A stretch of 64,000 nt of DNA from Opitutaceae bacterium (GTDB taxonomy: Bacteria > Verrucomicrobiota > Verrucomicrobiia > Opitutales > Opitutaceae), in assembly GCA_027482185.1 (NCBI GenBank), contig JAIXWF010000022.1, forward strand, positions 186,001 through 250,000, written 5' to 3'. Positions within the stretch are counted from its first letter, which is position 1. The number at the start of each line of letters is the position of its first letter. Shown piece after piece: positions 24,537 through 33,498 of the stretch. The position numbers were made by a program, and so were the translations under genes. The notes under the pieces were generated by a model. It saw only the letters and a list, made by a program, of their open reading frames with translations, did not search any database and was not told the origin of the DNA.

Positions 24537-25508
24537 ATGATCGGCTGGGTGCTCGGCGGGGCGGCCGCCGCCGCCTACGCGACGGCGTGCCGGCTGACGG
24601 GCGAGAACCTGGCGGCGGCGGCGTGGGACGAGTGGCGGCTGCGGCGGACGGAGCTCGGGCAATTGGCGGCCTTCCGCGCCGCCAACCCGCGCCGGACCGA
24701 CCTCGTCGTTTCCCTGACCTCGATCCCGAGCCGGTTGCACCTGCTGGAGGCGACGCTGAAGAGCCTGCTGCGGCAGAGCACGGCGCCGGCCGAGATCCGC
24801 GTTTGCCTGCCGGAATGGAGTGTCCGCGAAAACCGCGCGTATGTCCTGCCGCCCTGGCTGGAAACGCTGCCGGGGATCGGGCGCGTGCGGTGCGCCGACG
24901 ATGGGCCGGCGACGAAATTTCTCTCCACACTGGCGACGCTGCCGGCCGATCGGGCGGTGCTCGTGGTCGACGACGACCGGATCTACCACCGCGACTTTGT
25001 GGCGGCGATGGCGGCGGCCGCGGCGGTGCGGCCCGACTGCGTGGTCGCGGCCGCGGGGTGGTCGGCGCCGGCGGATCTGATCGACCGCCCGACGACGCTC
25101 GCGGCACGGTGGCGCGGCGCGCCGTACGTGCCGGTGCGGGGCAACCAGCTGCGGCGGCCGCGGTCGGTCGATATCGTGCAGGGCGTGCACGGGTACGTGG
25201 TGCGGCCGCGATTCTTCGACCTGCGGGCGCTGGCGGATTTCGCGGCGCACCCTGCGTATCCGAAGACCGTGGACGACGTGTGGCTCAGCGCGCACTGCCG
25301 CGTGCCGCGGCTCGTGGTGCCGCTCGCGCTCGCGTTCACGGACTTCAAACCGTGGGCCCACCGGCGCGAGATCGACGCCGGCAGCCTCGGCCGGATCAAC
25401 CGCGCCGCCGATCCGGCACAGCGGGCGAACTCGCGGGCGCTGCGGCACTTTGCGGGCCGCTGGGGAGCGGCGGCGGCGACGGCGGAAAAACCCACGAACG
25501 CAGGCTGA
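24537..25508 (+). CDS. GT-A fold glycosyltransferase
   Basis: A 323-residue protein. An N-terminal hydrophobic stretch (WVLGGAAAAAYATA) precedes the GT-A core: DLVVSLTSIPSRLHLLEATLKSLL, a metal-binding DDD (AVLVVDDDRIYHRDF), RWRGAPYVPVRGNQL and a late TVDDVWLSAHC motif likely to hold the catalytic acid pair. The donor and acceptor are unknown. Its 3' 113 bases overlap the convergent gene at 25396-27153, an unusually long antisense overlap. It starts 139 bases from the divergent Stealth gene. Confidence 0.75.
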   Translation: MIGWVLGGAAAAAYATACRLTGENLAAAAWDEWRLRRTELGQLAAFRAANPRRTDLVVSLTSIPSRLHLLEATLKSLLRQSTAPAEIRVCLPEWSVRENRAYVLPPWLETLPGIGRVRCADDGPATKFLSTLATLPADRAVLVVDDDRIYHRDFVAAMAAAAAVRPDCVVAAAGWSAPADLIDRPTTLAARWRGAPYVPVRGNQLRRPRSVDIVQGVHGYVVRPRFFDLRALADFAAHPAYPKTVDDVWLSAHCRVPRLVVPLALAFTDFKPWAHRREIDAGSLGRINRAADPAQRANSRALRHFAGRWGAAAATAEKPTNAG

Positions 25509-27153
25509 AACGGTCGCGTTCGTCCCAGACGACGAGATCGTCGGCGCAGACGAGATGGTGCGGCGAACGCACCGCGAGCACGCGCTGCGCCGGGTGGTCG
25601 CCGCTGTAGTCCGTTTCCTCGAAATGCTCCGGCGTGAGCGTCACGACGTGGCGCAGGCGAACCCCTTCGCCGTAGCAATGGGTGCTGGCGTGCATGGGCC
25701 GGACGAGCCGGCCTGCGGCGTCGGTGAAGAGGGCGCCGGCGCAGCGGCCCGTGCCGTGCGGGGCGTCGGCGTAGAGGCGGGAAGCGTTCACCGGGTGCGG
25801 GATCCAGGTGCCGGCGAGCGGATCGTCGGTATGGAACAACGCGAGCGCGCGGCCGGGGTCGCCGGGCCGGCCGCGGACCGAGGTGAACAGCCACCAGCGG
25901 CCGCCGTGTTGCAGCAGCGCCGAGTCGGCGGCGTCGAGGTCCGCGAACAGCCGGCGCCGCAACCGCCAGCGGTCGGGAAAACGCTCGCACTCGTACAGGT
26001 CGAGCGTGCGGCGCGCGGACGATTCCGGAATGAGCCAGAGCGCTCCGGCGACGGAGCAGGGAAACGGGAAGGACAGATGCCCCGGCGGCAGGTCCAGCGG
26101 CACGGGGGCGCCGGGCCGCAGATCGGCGTCGAGCGGCAGCGCGACGAGCCGGCCGCGATTGGCGGCGTAGCTGAATTCTTCCGCGAAAAGCCACTGCCTC
26201 CCGTCGCGACGGACGATGAATGGATCCGCGTAGTAGCCGGCGGCGGCATCGGGCAGGGCGCGGGCCGGTTCCCCGGCGGTTGCGAGCCAGAGCCGGTAGT
26301 GTTCGCAGGTGCGGCGATGCAGGCCGCCGGCACGCCGGTGCCACGCAGCGCGGCTGCGCAGGGCGAGGCGGTCGGCGGCCTTCGCAACCGCGTAGGCGGC
26401 GCGGACGAGCGGGTCGGCGGCGACCGGGATGCGGTTCGAGACTTTGTTGCGCGTGCTGAGCCAGCGCACCGGATCGGTGCAGCTGATGTCGATCGTTTCG
26501 GCGCCGACGGTGAGCCGGCCGGCGTCGGCGTAGCGGTACACCAGGAAGGAAAGCAGCGCCTGCTCCGGGCGATGGCGGCGGTCGAGCGGCCGCCAGAGTT
26601 CGGGCCGGTCGACGGCGGCGCGCCATTCGTCGAGCAGGGCGCGGGCGGCGGGCCGGGCGAGGTCGAAGCCGATCACGCCGGCCGGGCGTTCGGGGCGGTC
26701 CAGATGTTCGAGCGGGGCGCCGAAGGCGGACCAGACGGCGGGATCGCAGCGGTCCTGGAGCGACGATTGGCCGGCGAGGGTGAAGACGCCGTCGCGGGCG
26801 ATGCCGGCGTACAGCGCGTCGAGCGGCCCGCAGCAGACCGTGGCGCTGTCGAGCCACGCGAGGACGCCGCCGAATTCCGCGGCGGCGGCGTGGATGACGG
26901 CGGGTTTCCAGGCGTAGGTACGGGCGGCGGGCCGCGCCTGGTCCGGCAGGGCGGCGAAGTCCGGATCCCGCCAGAGCACGCAGGGAAACCGCCGCGCGAG
27001 CCGGGCGCGCCACGCCGGGTCGAGGCCGAGGTCGAAGACGACAAGCCGGGGAGCCGGACGGAGGCGGCGCTCCGCGCTGCGGAGAAACTGCCAGAGCGTG
27101 CGCGCGTAGGGGGCGCTGGCGCCGGTGACCAGCGTGACGCCGGGGGCGTTCAT
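25396..27153 (-). CDS. Two-domain protein: GT-like domain plus GINT1-like beta-propeller
   Basis: A 585-residue protein. The N-terminal ~250 residues resemble a nucleotide-sugar GT (DUF1647/GT8-like): TLVTGASAPYARTLWQFL, VVFDLGL, AWLDSATVC. The C-terminal ~290 residues match the beta-propeller of glucosamine inositolphosphorylceramide transferase-like proteins: YYADPFIVRRDGRQWLFAEEF, HLSFPFPC, LWLIPESSARRTLDLYECERFP and SALLQHGGRWWLFTS. In plants the latter family glycosylates inositol-phosphoceramide; in bacteria its role is unknown. The very C-terminal Pro/Ser-rich tail is encoded within the overlap with the GT-A gene. The fusion points to a lipid-linked or phospho-linked sugar acceptor, which is inferred. 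Confidence 0.7.
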   Translation of the reverse strand: MNAPGVTLVTGASAPYARTLWQFLRSAERRLRPAPRLVVFDLGLDPAWRARLARRFPCVLWRDPDFAALPDQARPAARTYAWKPAVIHAAAAEFGGVLAWLDSATVCCGPLDALYAGIARDGVFTLAGQSSLQDRCDPAVWSAFGAPLEHLDRPERPAGVIGFDLARPAARALLDEWRAAVDRPELWRPLDRRHRPEQALLSFLVYRYADAGRLTVGAETIDISCTDPVRWLSTRNKVSNRIPVAADPLVRAAYAVAKAADRLALRSRAAWHRRAGGLHRRTCEHYRLWLATAGEPARALPDAAAGYYADPFIVRRDGRQWLFAEEFSYAANRGRLVALPLDADLRPGAPVPLDLPPGHLSFPFPCSVAGALWLIPESSARRTLDLYECERFPDRWRLRRRLFADLDAADSALLQHGGRWWLFTSVRGRPGDPGRALALFHTDDPLAGTWIPHPVNASRLYADAPHGTGRCAGALFTDAAGRLVRPMHASTHCYGEGVRLRHVVTLTPEHFEETDYSGDHPAQRVLAVRSPHHLVCADDLVVWDERDRFSLRSWVFPPSPPPLPSGPQSAAAPASSPAVPDRRRG

Positions 27154-27205
27154 GCGGGCACGGGCGGCGGCGAGGCGGACATGGGCGCGGGGGGCTCGGT
27201 CAGGC

Positions 27206-28819
27206 TCAGGCGGCGGGGACGATTTCGCCGCCGTCGAGTTTGATCACGCGGTCGGCGGCGTCGAAGTACCGGTCGTCGTGGGTGATGACGACGACGGTTT
27301 TGCCGTCGGCGCGGAGCTGCGGCAGCAGCTCGCGGTAGAAGCAATGCCGGAAGGCGGGGTCCTGGTCGGCCGCCCATTCGTCGAGGAGCAAAATCGGGCG
27401 ATTTTCGAGGATCGCGCCGAGCAGCAGGAGCCGCCGGCGTTGGCCCTGCGACAGGTCGACGGTCGAGAAGGCGGTGCCGGCGAGGGACAGTTTTTTCTCG
27501 AGGCCGAGGGTGGCGAGCCAGCGGGGAGCGGAGGTGCGCAGCGCGTCCGGCTCGGCGCCGAGCAGGCAATCGAACAGCGGGTCGTCGGGAAACACGGCGG
27601 CGAATCGCGCCGCGAGCCGGGTGCGGCCGTCGGCGTCGGCCACGGTCGAGCCGTCGATCGCAACGGTGCCTTCGGCCGGCGGGTAGAGTCCGCAGAGCAG
27701 TTTCGCGAAGGTGGTCTTGCCGGCGCCGTTGCCGCCGACGACGAAGACGATTTCGCCGGCGCGGAGCCGGAGATTGAAGGGACCGGCGGCGAAGCCCGGC
27801 TGCCCGTGGTCGCCCTCGTAGCGGAAAGTCACGCGCTCGAGCGCGAGTTCGCGGAACGAAGCCGGCGGTTCGGGCGATTCGGGCGGGAGTTCGGGCGCGA
27901 ACGGATCGAGGTCGGCGTCGCGCAGGCGCCGGACCGCGACTTGGAGGCGCTGCGTGCGGCCGACGAGGGCCAGCGAATCCTTGAGCGGCTGGCGGGCGAA
28001 CATCGCGGCGAGGAGCAAGCCGGTGGCGGTGGCCGGGGAGAGGTCGATGAGCCGGGGCAGGGCGAAGAGCAGGCAGCCGACGTTCCCGAGCACGAGGATT
28101 TCCGCGGTGCGTTCCGTGAGGACGTGGAGCAACCGTGTGCGGCGGTTGAGCCGGCGCAGGCCGTCGCCGGCCGGCGAAAAATGGTCCCGGAAAAACCCGC
28201 GGCGGCGCGCGCGGCTGAGTTGCAGACTCTTCAGCCCGTGCAGCGCATACGCCACTTGGGCCATCTGCCGGTCCCAGGCCGCGCCCGCCTGCAGGCCCAG
28301 ACGGCGGACCGCGCGCTGCGGCAGCAGGTAGCAGCCGGCGGCGAGGACGATGAAGCCGAGATTGAAGGCGAAGACTGCGGGGGAGAGCCAGGCCATGTAG
28401 GCGAGACAACCGCCGGCGATGGCGAAATTGATGGTGACGTCGGGGATTTGCCGCAGGAACTCGGCGACGTCGTGGACATCCCGGCTGAGCAGGCCGTGGA
28501 GGCGGGCGAAGCCCGCGGCCTCGAGCTGGCGCAGGGGGGCGGCGACGATCTGGCGCAGCATTTTGCGGCGCAGTTCCCACTGGAGCCGCTCGGCCGCGTC
28601 GGTGAGCAGGTACTCGGCCGCGAGGGTGCCGGCGAAATAGAGGGCGAGAAAGCCGAGGAAGGCCGGGGCGGCGCCGGCGGTTTCCGCGGCCGGCAATGTG
28701 AGCACCCGGTGCACCAGCCGCATGAGCGCGGCGAGGGCGGCACCGGCGGCGAGGCCGAAGCCGGCGGACACGAAGAGGCGCCAGCCCCCGTACCGCAGGA
28801 GAAGGCGCCAGGAATTCAT
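27206..28819 (-). CDS. ABC exporter with fused permease and ATPase (SyrD/PvdE-like)
   Basis: A 537-residue half transporter. Residues ~1-310 are a six-helix membrane domain with WELRRKMLRQIVAAPLRQLEAAGFARLHGLLSRDV, typical of cyclic-peptide/siderophore exporters of the PvdE/SyrD group. Residues ~320-537 are the ATPase: Walker A GGNGAGKTT, signature LSQGQRRRLLL, Walker B ILLLDEWA, and switch His in VITHDD. It would act as a homodimer exporting a peptide- or lipid-linked product. The start is the ATG at 28819, 98 bases from the divergent exostosin-like gene. Confidence 0.8.
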   Translation of the reverse strand: MNSWRLLLRYGGWRLFVSAGFGLAAGAALAALMRLVHRVLTLPAAETAGAAPAFLGFLALYFAGTLAAEYLLTDAAERLQWELRRKMLRQIVAAPLRQLEAAGFARLHGLLSRDVHDVAEFLRQIPDVTINFAIAGGCLAYMAWLSPAVFAFNLGFIVLAAGCYLLPQRAVRRLGLQAGAAWDRQMAQVAYALHGLKSLQLSRARRRGFFRDHFSPAGDGLRRLNRRTRLLHVLTERTAEILVLGNVGCLLFALPRLIDLSPATATGLLLAAMFARQPLKDSLALVGRTQRLQVAVRRLRDADLDPFAPELPPESPEPPASFRELALERVTFRYEGDHGQPGFAAGPFNLRLRAGEIVFVVGGNGAGKTTFAKLLCGLYPPAEGTVAIDGSTVADADGRTRLAARFAAVFPDDPLFDCLLGAEPDALRTSAPRWLATLGLEKKLSLAGTAFSTVDLSQGQRRRLLLLGAILENRPILLLDEWAADQDPAFRHCFYRELLPQLRADGKTVVVITHDDRYFDAADRVIKLDGGEIVPAA

Positions 28820-28916
28820 CGCCGCAGCGTGCGCGGCGGCGGCGGCGGCAGGCGAGCGCTTTTCGCCCGGGCCGGTGCGTTGACACGGCGGGCGCTCCGC
28901 CGGCAACGTGCGCCCG

Positions 28917-30086
28917 ATGGCCGCCCGCAGTTCCGTTTCCGCCGGCGTCCGTTCGTTGGCATTGGCCGGCGAGCGGCTGCTGCAGCGCGGGCTCGGGGCC
29001 GGGGCCGCGTGGTGGGGCCGGCGGCAGGCCGCGGGCCGGACGTTCGCGGCGGAGGATTTCCGCGGCCGGGGCCGCTGCCATTGCCCGCCGGGTCTGGCGC
29101 ACCACTTTGTCCACAGCGAAGGCCTGCGCGAGGCCTGCGATTTCGTCGTCGACTTCGGCACCAACGTGCGGGCGCCGGGCCGGCCCGCGGTGCCGGTCGA
29201 GGAACTGGCGGCGGCGGCGGCGGGCCTGCCGGTGGGCGCGACGGTGCACGTGAAGGCGGATCGGCTCGAGGCGTTTGCCGCGGCGGTGTTGCCCGCGATC
29301 GCGGGGCCGATCGTGCTGGTCACCGGCGACTCGGATGCCGCGGTGGGGCGGCGCCACGGGGCGCTGCTGGAGGATGCGCGGATCGCGCATTGGTTCGCGC
29401 AGAACTGCGACCTGCCCGGCCGGCATCCGCGGCTGACGCGGATCCCGATCGGCCTCGACAATCCGGTGTACACGAAACTCGAGAAACGCCTGGGCTTCGC
29501 CGCGACGATGGCGCTGGGGCGCACGCCCTTCGACCTCTCGTGCCGGCGCAACGACATCGGCGACCAGGCGGAGCTGCAGCGCGTGCGGGCGGTCCTGCCG
29601 CCGCCGGCGGCGCGGGCGGCGCGGGCGCTTTGCACCTTCCACCAGAACCAGAAGATCGTGCGGCCGGATCTGGCCGGGCTGCCGGCGCGGGCCGCGGCGG
29701 CGGCCGCGCTGCGGGACAATCCTTGCTGCCACTTCGTGCCGCGCCGGCTGCCGCAGCGGGCCTGCTGGGAATTGCACGGCGGGTTCGCCTTCGAGGTGTC
29801 GCCGCCGGGCAACGGGCTCGATTGCTTCCGGACCTGGGAGGCGCTGGCGCTCGGCTGTATCCCGATTGTGATGACGTCGACGCTCGACCCGCTGTACGAA
29901 GACCAGGGCCTGCCGGTGGCGATCGTGTCGGATTGGCGCGAGATCGGGCCGGAAAATCTGGCGCGCTGGCGCGCAGAGCTGGCGCCGCGGCTGGACGGCG
30001 TCGCGGAAAAACTGGCGCTCCGCTACTGGACGGAGCGGATCGCGGCGGCGGCGGTCGCGGCGCGGCGCGGCGGGGGGCCGCGATGA
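28917..30086 (+). CDS. Exostosin-like (GT47-like) glycosyltransferase, paralogue
   Basis: A 389-residue protein sharing the C-terminal block SPPGNGLDCFRTWEALALGCIPIVMTS ... LDPLYEDQGLPVAIVSDWREI with the gene at 15483-16517. The middle region has IPIGLDNPVYTKLEKRL, ALCTFHQNQKIVRPDL and CWELHGGFAFEVSPPG. The stop overlaps the ATG of the CDP-alcohol transferase (ATGA at 30083-30086), so the two are translated together. The start was chosen at the ATG of MAARSS rather than the GTG 9 bases earlier. Specificity unknown. Confidence 0.75.
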   Translation: MAARSSVSAGVRSLALAGERLLQRGLGAGAAWWGRRQAAGRTFAAEDFRGRGRCHCPPGLAHHFVHSEGLREACDFVVDFGTNVRAPGRPAVPVEELAAAAAGLPVGATVHVKADRLEAFAAAVLPAIAGPIVLVTGDSDAAVGRRHGALLEDARIAHWFAQNCDLPGRHPRLTRIPIGLDNPVYTKLEKRLGFAATMALGRTPFDLSCRRNDIGDQAELQRVRAVLPPPAARAARALCTFHQNQKIVRPDLAGLPARAAAAAALRDNPCCHFVPRRLPQRACWELHGGFAFEVSPPGNGLDCFRTWEALALGCIPIVMTSTLDPLYEDQGLPVAIVSDWREIGPENLARWRAELAPRLDGVAEKLALRYWTERIAAAAVAARRGGGPR

Positions 30087-30829
30087 TCGGCGCCTACGTT
30101 CGCAGTTGCGCGCGGGTGCGCGCTGCCATGCCGCCGGCGAAAGCGGCAGGGGAGCGGGCGACGGACCCCGTGGTCCACTGGCTCTACCGGCCGCTTTCGT
30201 TCGCCGTCACGCCCTGGTTCCTGGCGCTGCGGATTTCCGCGGACGGCGCGACGCTGCTGTCCATCGGCGTGGCGGCGGCGCTGCCCCTGGCCGCGTGGGC
30301 CGGCGGCGGCGCGGCGTTGGCGGCGGCGGCGTTGCTTTTCCAGGTGCTCGACTGCGTCGACGGCAATCTCGCGCGCGTCACGCGCGAGCGCAGCGGCATC
30401 GGCGATTTTCTCGACGGCGTGGCCTCGCATCTGTTCTGGGTCGCCGCGTTCGTGGCGGTCGGGGTGCTGGCGCAGGCGGAGGGCCAAGGTTGGATCGGCG
30501 GGCACGGCCGCGAGATCGGCCTGGGCATCGCCGCGTTGATGCTGTGGCAGCGCCGGACGGAGGACCGTTACGAGGCGGCGTTCCGCGAGCGGATCGATTT
30601 CGCGCCGGCCGCGCCGGTGGGTGCGGGCGGTCCCGCGCTCGGCACGGTTTGCCGCACGCTCGAGCATCTCGTGATTCTGGCGGGGCCGCCGGTGGCGGCG
30701 GCGCTGGGCGGCGTCCATTGGCTGTTGGCCGGCATGGCGACGTACCAGACGCTGGCGACGGCGTGGTGGCTCGGGCGATTCGGCCGCGACGCGGCGCGGC
30801 GGCGGGCGGCGACGCGCACCGTCGGCTGA
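30083..30829 (+). CDS. CDP-alcohol phosphatidyltransferase family protein (one catalytic Asp missing)
   Basis: A 248-residue membrane protein with several hydrophobic helices. The CDP-OH-P motif D-x2-DG-x2-AR-x8-G-x3-D-x3-D reads D90, D93-G94, A97-R98, G107, D111 and then S115, so the last Asp, normally the catalytic base, is replaced by Ser (GVASH). The family joins CDP-activated lipid or polyol to an alcohol such as inositol phosphate or glycerol. The altered residue may mean changed chemistry or loss of activity. Coupled by ATGA to the exostosin-like gene. The histidine kinase follows 68 bases on. Confidence 0.8.
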   Translation: MIGAYVRSCARVRAAMPPAKAAGERATDPVVHWLYRPLSFAVTPWFLALRISADGATLLSIGVAAALPLAAWAGGGAALAAAALLFQVLDCVDGNLARVTRERSGIGDFLDGVASHLFWVAAFVAVGVLAQAEGQGWIGGHGREIGLGIAALMLWQRRTEDRYEAAFRERIDFAPAAPVGAGGPALGTVCRTLEHLVILAGPPVAAALGGVHWLLAGMATYQTLATAWWLGRFGRDAARRRAATRTVG

Positions 30830-30897
30830 GCCGCGGCCGGCTTTGGGTTGCAGGGCGGCGCGGCGGCCGATTGCCTGAGCGCACCCCGTTCCGCCGA

Positions 30898-33498
30898 ATG
30901 TCGCTGTTGCAGACTCTCCTGAAACGAAACCGCCGCGCCGCCGTCTGGGGCGCAATTGCCCTCGCGGGATTGGCGATGGGCTATGCGGGCTACCGCCGCG
31001 AGGAGACGGTGCTGCTGCGGCAATTGGTGCAGGACGTGCGCCGCTCGGTGCTGGTTTTCGAACCGGCGGAGCTGGGCCGGCTGACCGCGACGCGCGGCGA
31101 CATGGACGCGCCGATCTATGCCGGCGTGAAGACGCGCCTGCGCCGGCTCGCGGCGGTGGATCCGCGGGTGCGTTTCGCGTACCTGTTCCGGCCGGCGGCC
31201 GACGGCGTGAACGTCGTTTACCTCGCCGACTCCGCGGTGCCGGGCGCCAAGGATGAATCGCTGCCCGGCGATCCGTATCCGCAGGCGGCGGCGTCGCCGG
31301 GCCTGCAGGACGTGCTGCGCACGGGGCAGCCGGCGACGGAGGGGCCGCTGGCGGACGATTTCGGCACGTGGGTGACGGCGTACGCGGCGGTGGGATTGGC
31401 GGAAGGCGAAACGCCGGCGGGGCGGCGCGACATCCTCGGGATCGACATCGCCGCGGACCATTGGCGGCGCGAACTCTGGTGGGCGGCCTTCGAGGGCACG
31501 CTCTACGTCTGGCTCGTGCTCGGGCTGCCGTTCGCGGCGCTGCTGGTGACGCGCCGGCAGGACGAGCAGCGCGAGGTCATCCGCAACCTGAGCCAGGCGA
31601 TGGAGCAGAGCGCCTCGGCCATGATGATCGTCGATCCCGGCAGCCGGATCGAGTACGTGAACCGCGGCCTCTGCCGGCAAATCGGGTTCACGCGGCGGGA
31701 ATTGCTCGGGCGCAATTGGCGCGATTTCCAGGTCGCGCAGACGCCGGAGAGCGTGCTCGCGGAAATGGTCGCGACGGTGCGCGCGGGGCGTTCTTGGGAG
31801 GGCGAATGGTTCAACCGGCGGAAGGACGGCAGCGTCTATCCGGTGCGCGGCGTGGTGACGCCGGTGAAACACGAGGACGGCTCGCTGGCCTGTTTCGTGG
31901 CGGTGCTCGACGACGTGACGGAGACGAAGCGCCGCGAGGCCGAGCTGCGCGAGGCGCGCGATCTGGCGCAGGCGGGCGACCGCGCGAAGGGGCAGTTCCT
32001 CGCCACCATGAGCCACGAGGTGCGGACGCCGCTCAACGGCATCGTCGGCTTCACCAGCCTGCTGCTGGAGACGCCGTTGACGTCGGAGCAGCGCGAATGC
32101 GTGCAGACGATCCGGCTGAGCACCGAGGCGCTGATCCAGCTGACGGGCGACATTCTCGATTTCGCGCGGATCGAATCCGGCAAACTGAAACTCGATCCGT
32201 TGGCCTGCGACCCGACGGAGTGCGTGGAGGACGCGCTGGACCTGCTCGCGGCGCGGGCCGCGGAGAAACGCATCGAACTGCTCCATCGCACCGCGCCGGA
32301 CGTGCCGGCGGCGGTGGTGACCGACGGCGGACGCCTGCGGCAGGTTCTCGTCAACCTCGTGGGCAACGCGCTCAAGTTCACGGACCGCGGCGAAGTCGAG
32401 GTGAGCGTGCGGCGTGTGCCGGAGCCGGCGGAGACGCCGGCGGCGGACGGACCGGAGAGTTGCGTGCTCGAGTTCAGCGTGCGCGACACCGGCATCGGGA
32501 TCGCGCCGGAGCACCACGGCCGGCTGTTCCGGGCGTTCAGCCAGGTCGACGAATCGACGACGCGCCGGTACGGCGGCACGGGCCTTGGCCTGGCGATCTG
32601 CCGCAACCTCGTCGAGCTGATGGGCGGCACGATCGCGCTCGAGAGCGCGGCCGGCCGCGGTTCGACCTTCCGTTTTACGATCCGGGCCGAGGTGGCCGCG
32701 GGACCGGCGGCGCCGCGGCGCCTGCCCGGGCTCAAGGTCGGTTTGGCGGCGCGGCCGGGACCGTGGCGCGAGGAACTCGCCGCCCTGCTCCGGACCTGGG
32801 AGGTGGCGGTGCGGGAAGCGAATGCGGCCGACCAATTGGCCGGGGGCGACTGGTCGCTTGCTTTGGTGGACATCGACAGCGACGCCGCGCGCGAGTGGGC
32901 GGCTTCGGCGCCGCTGGAAGGGTTGCCGCCCGCGAAATTGATCGGGCTGGTGCCGGTGACACTGGGCAACGAAGCGCGCACGGCGCTGCGGACCCATTGC
33001 CATCTGCTGGTCAACAAGCCGGTGCACCGCGAGGCGCTGTTCGGGCTGCTGTCGGGTTCCCGCCCGGAGGTTGCGGCGCCGGTACCGCCGACGCATTTCG
33101 GTTTCCGCGTGCTGGTGGCGGAGGACAATCCGGTGAACCGGAAGCTGATCAGCCGCGTGCTGGCGAACCTCGGCTGCCACCCCACGCTGGTGGAGAACGG
33201 CCGCGAGGCGTTGAACAACCTCGCCGCCCACGCCGACAAGTACGACCTCGTGCTGCTCGACCTGCACATGCCCGAACTCGACGGTCTCGGCGCCCTGCGC
33301 GAGATCCGCGCCGGCAAGGCCGGGCCGCGGGCCCAGGTGATGTGGATCGTCGCGCTGACCGCCGACGCGCGGGAGCAGCAGCGCACGGAGGCGCTGGCGG
33401 AAGGACTCAACGACTACCTCACGAAACCGCTGCGCCTGCCGGAATTGGAAGCGGCGCTGCGGCGTTTCCGAGACGACCGGCTGGCGCGGAAACCGTGA
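30898..33498 (+). CDS. Membrane hybrid histidine kinase
   Basis: 866 residues. Order: TM helix (~15-32), a periplasmic sensor (~33-195), TM helix (~205-225), PAS domain (~235-350; IEYVNRGLCRQIGFTRRELLGRNW), HisKA with phospho-acceptor His373 (TMSHEVRTPLNG), HATPase_c with N-box VNLVGNALKFTD, G1 DTGIGIAPEH and G2 YGGTGLGLAI, a degenerate receiver-like domain (~615-730) and a canonical receiver with Asp788 (VLLDLHMPELDG) and a Lys in LTKPLR. The first receiver shows DIDSD and VNKPV, but its phospho-site is poorly placed. No partner HPt or output regulator is adjacent. The ligand is unknown; it may control the preceding cluster. Confidence 0.9.
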   Translation: MSLLQTLLKRNRRAAVWGAIALAGLAMGYAGYRREETVLLRQLVQDVRRSVLVFEPAELGRLTATRGDMDAPIYAGVKTRLRRLAAVDPRVRFAYLFRPAADGVNVVYLADSAVPGAKDESLPGDPYPQAAASPGLQDVLRTGQPATEGPLADDFGTWVTAYAAVGLAEGETPAGRRDILGIDIAADHWRRELWWAAFEGTLYVWLVLGLPFAALLVTRRQDEQREVIRNLSQAMEQSASAMMIVDPGSRIEYVNRGLCRQIGFTRRELLGRNWRDFQVAQTPESVLAEMVATVRAGRSWEGEWFNRRKDGSVYPVRGVVTPVKHEDGSLACFVAVLDDVTETKRREAELREARDLAQAGDRAKGQFLATMSHEVRTPLNGIVGFTSLLLETPLTSEQRECVQTIRLSTEALIQLTGDILDFARIESGKLKLDPLACDPTECVEDALDLLAARAAEKRIELLHRTAPDVPAAVVTDGGRLRQVLVNLVGNALKFTDRGEVEVSVRRVPEPAETPAADGPESCVLEFSVRDTGIGIAPEHHGRLFRAFSQVDESTTRRYGGTGLGLAICRNLVELMGGTIALESAAGRGSTFRFTIRAEVAAGPAAPRRLPGLKVGLAARPGPWREELAALLRTWEVAVREANAADQLAGGDWSLALVDIDSDAAREWAASAPLEGLPPAKLIGLVPVTLGNEARTALRTHCHLLVNKPVHREALFGLLSGSRPEVAAPVPPTHFGFRVLVAEDNPVNRKLISRVLANLGCHPTLVENGREALNNLAAHADKYDLVLLDLHMPELDGLGALREIRAGKAGPRAQVMWIVALTADAREQQRTEALAEGLNDYLTKPLRLPELEAALRRFRDDRLARKP

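Noticed and set aside
30898-33498. The hybrid kinase as the PrsK partner of the PEP-CTERM system
   Set aside because: It has a PAS and two receiver domains and no GAF/multi-helix pattern of PrsK, and no sigma-54 activator is beside it.
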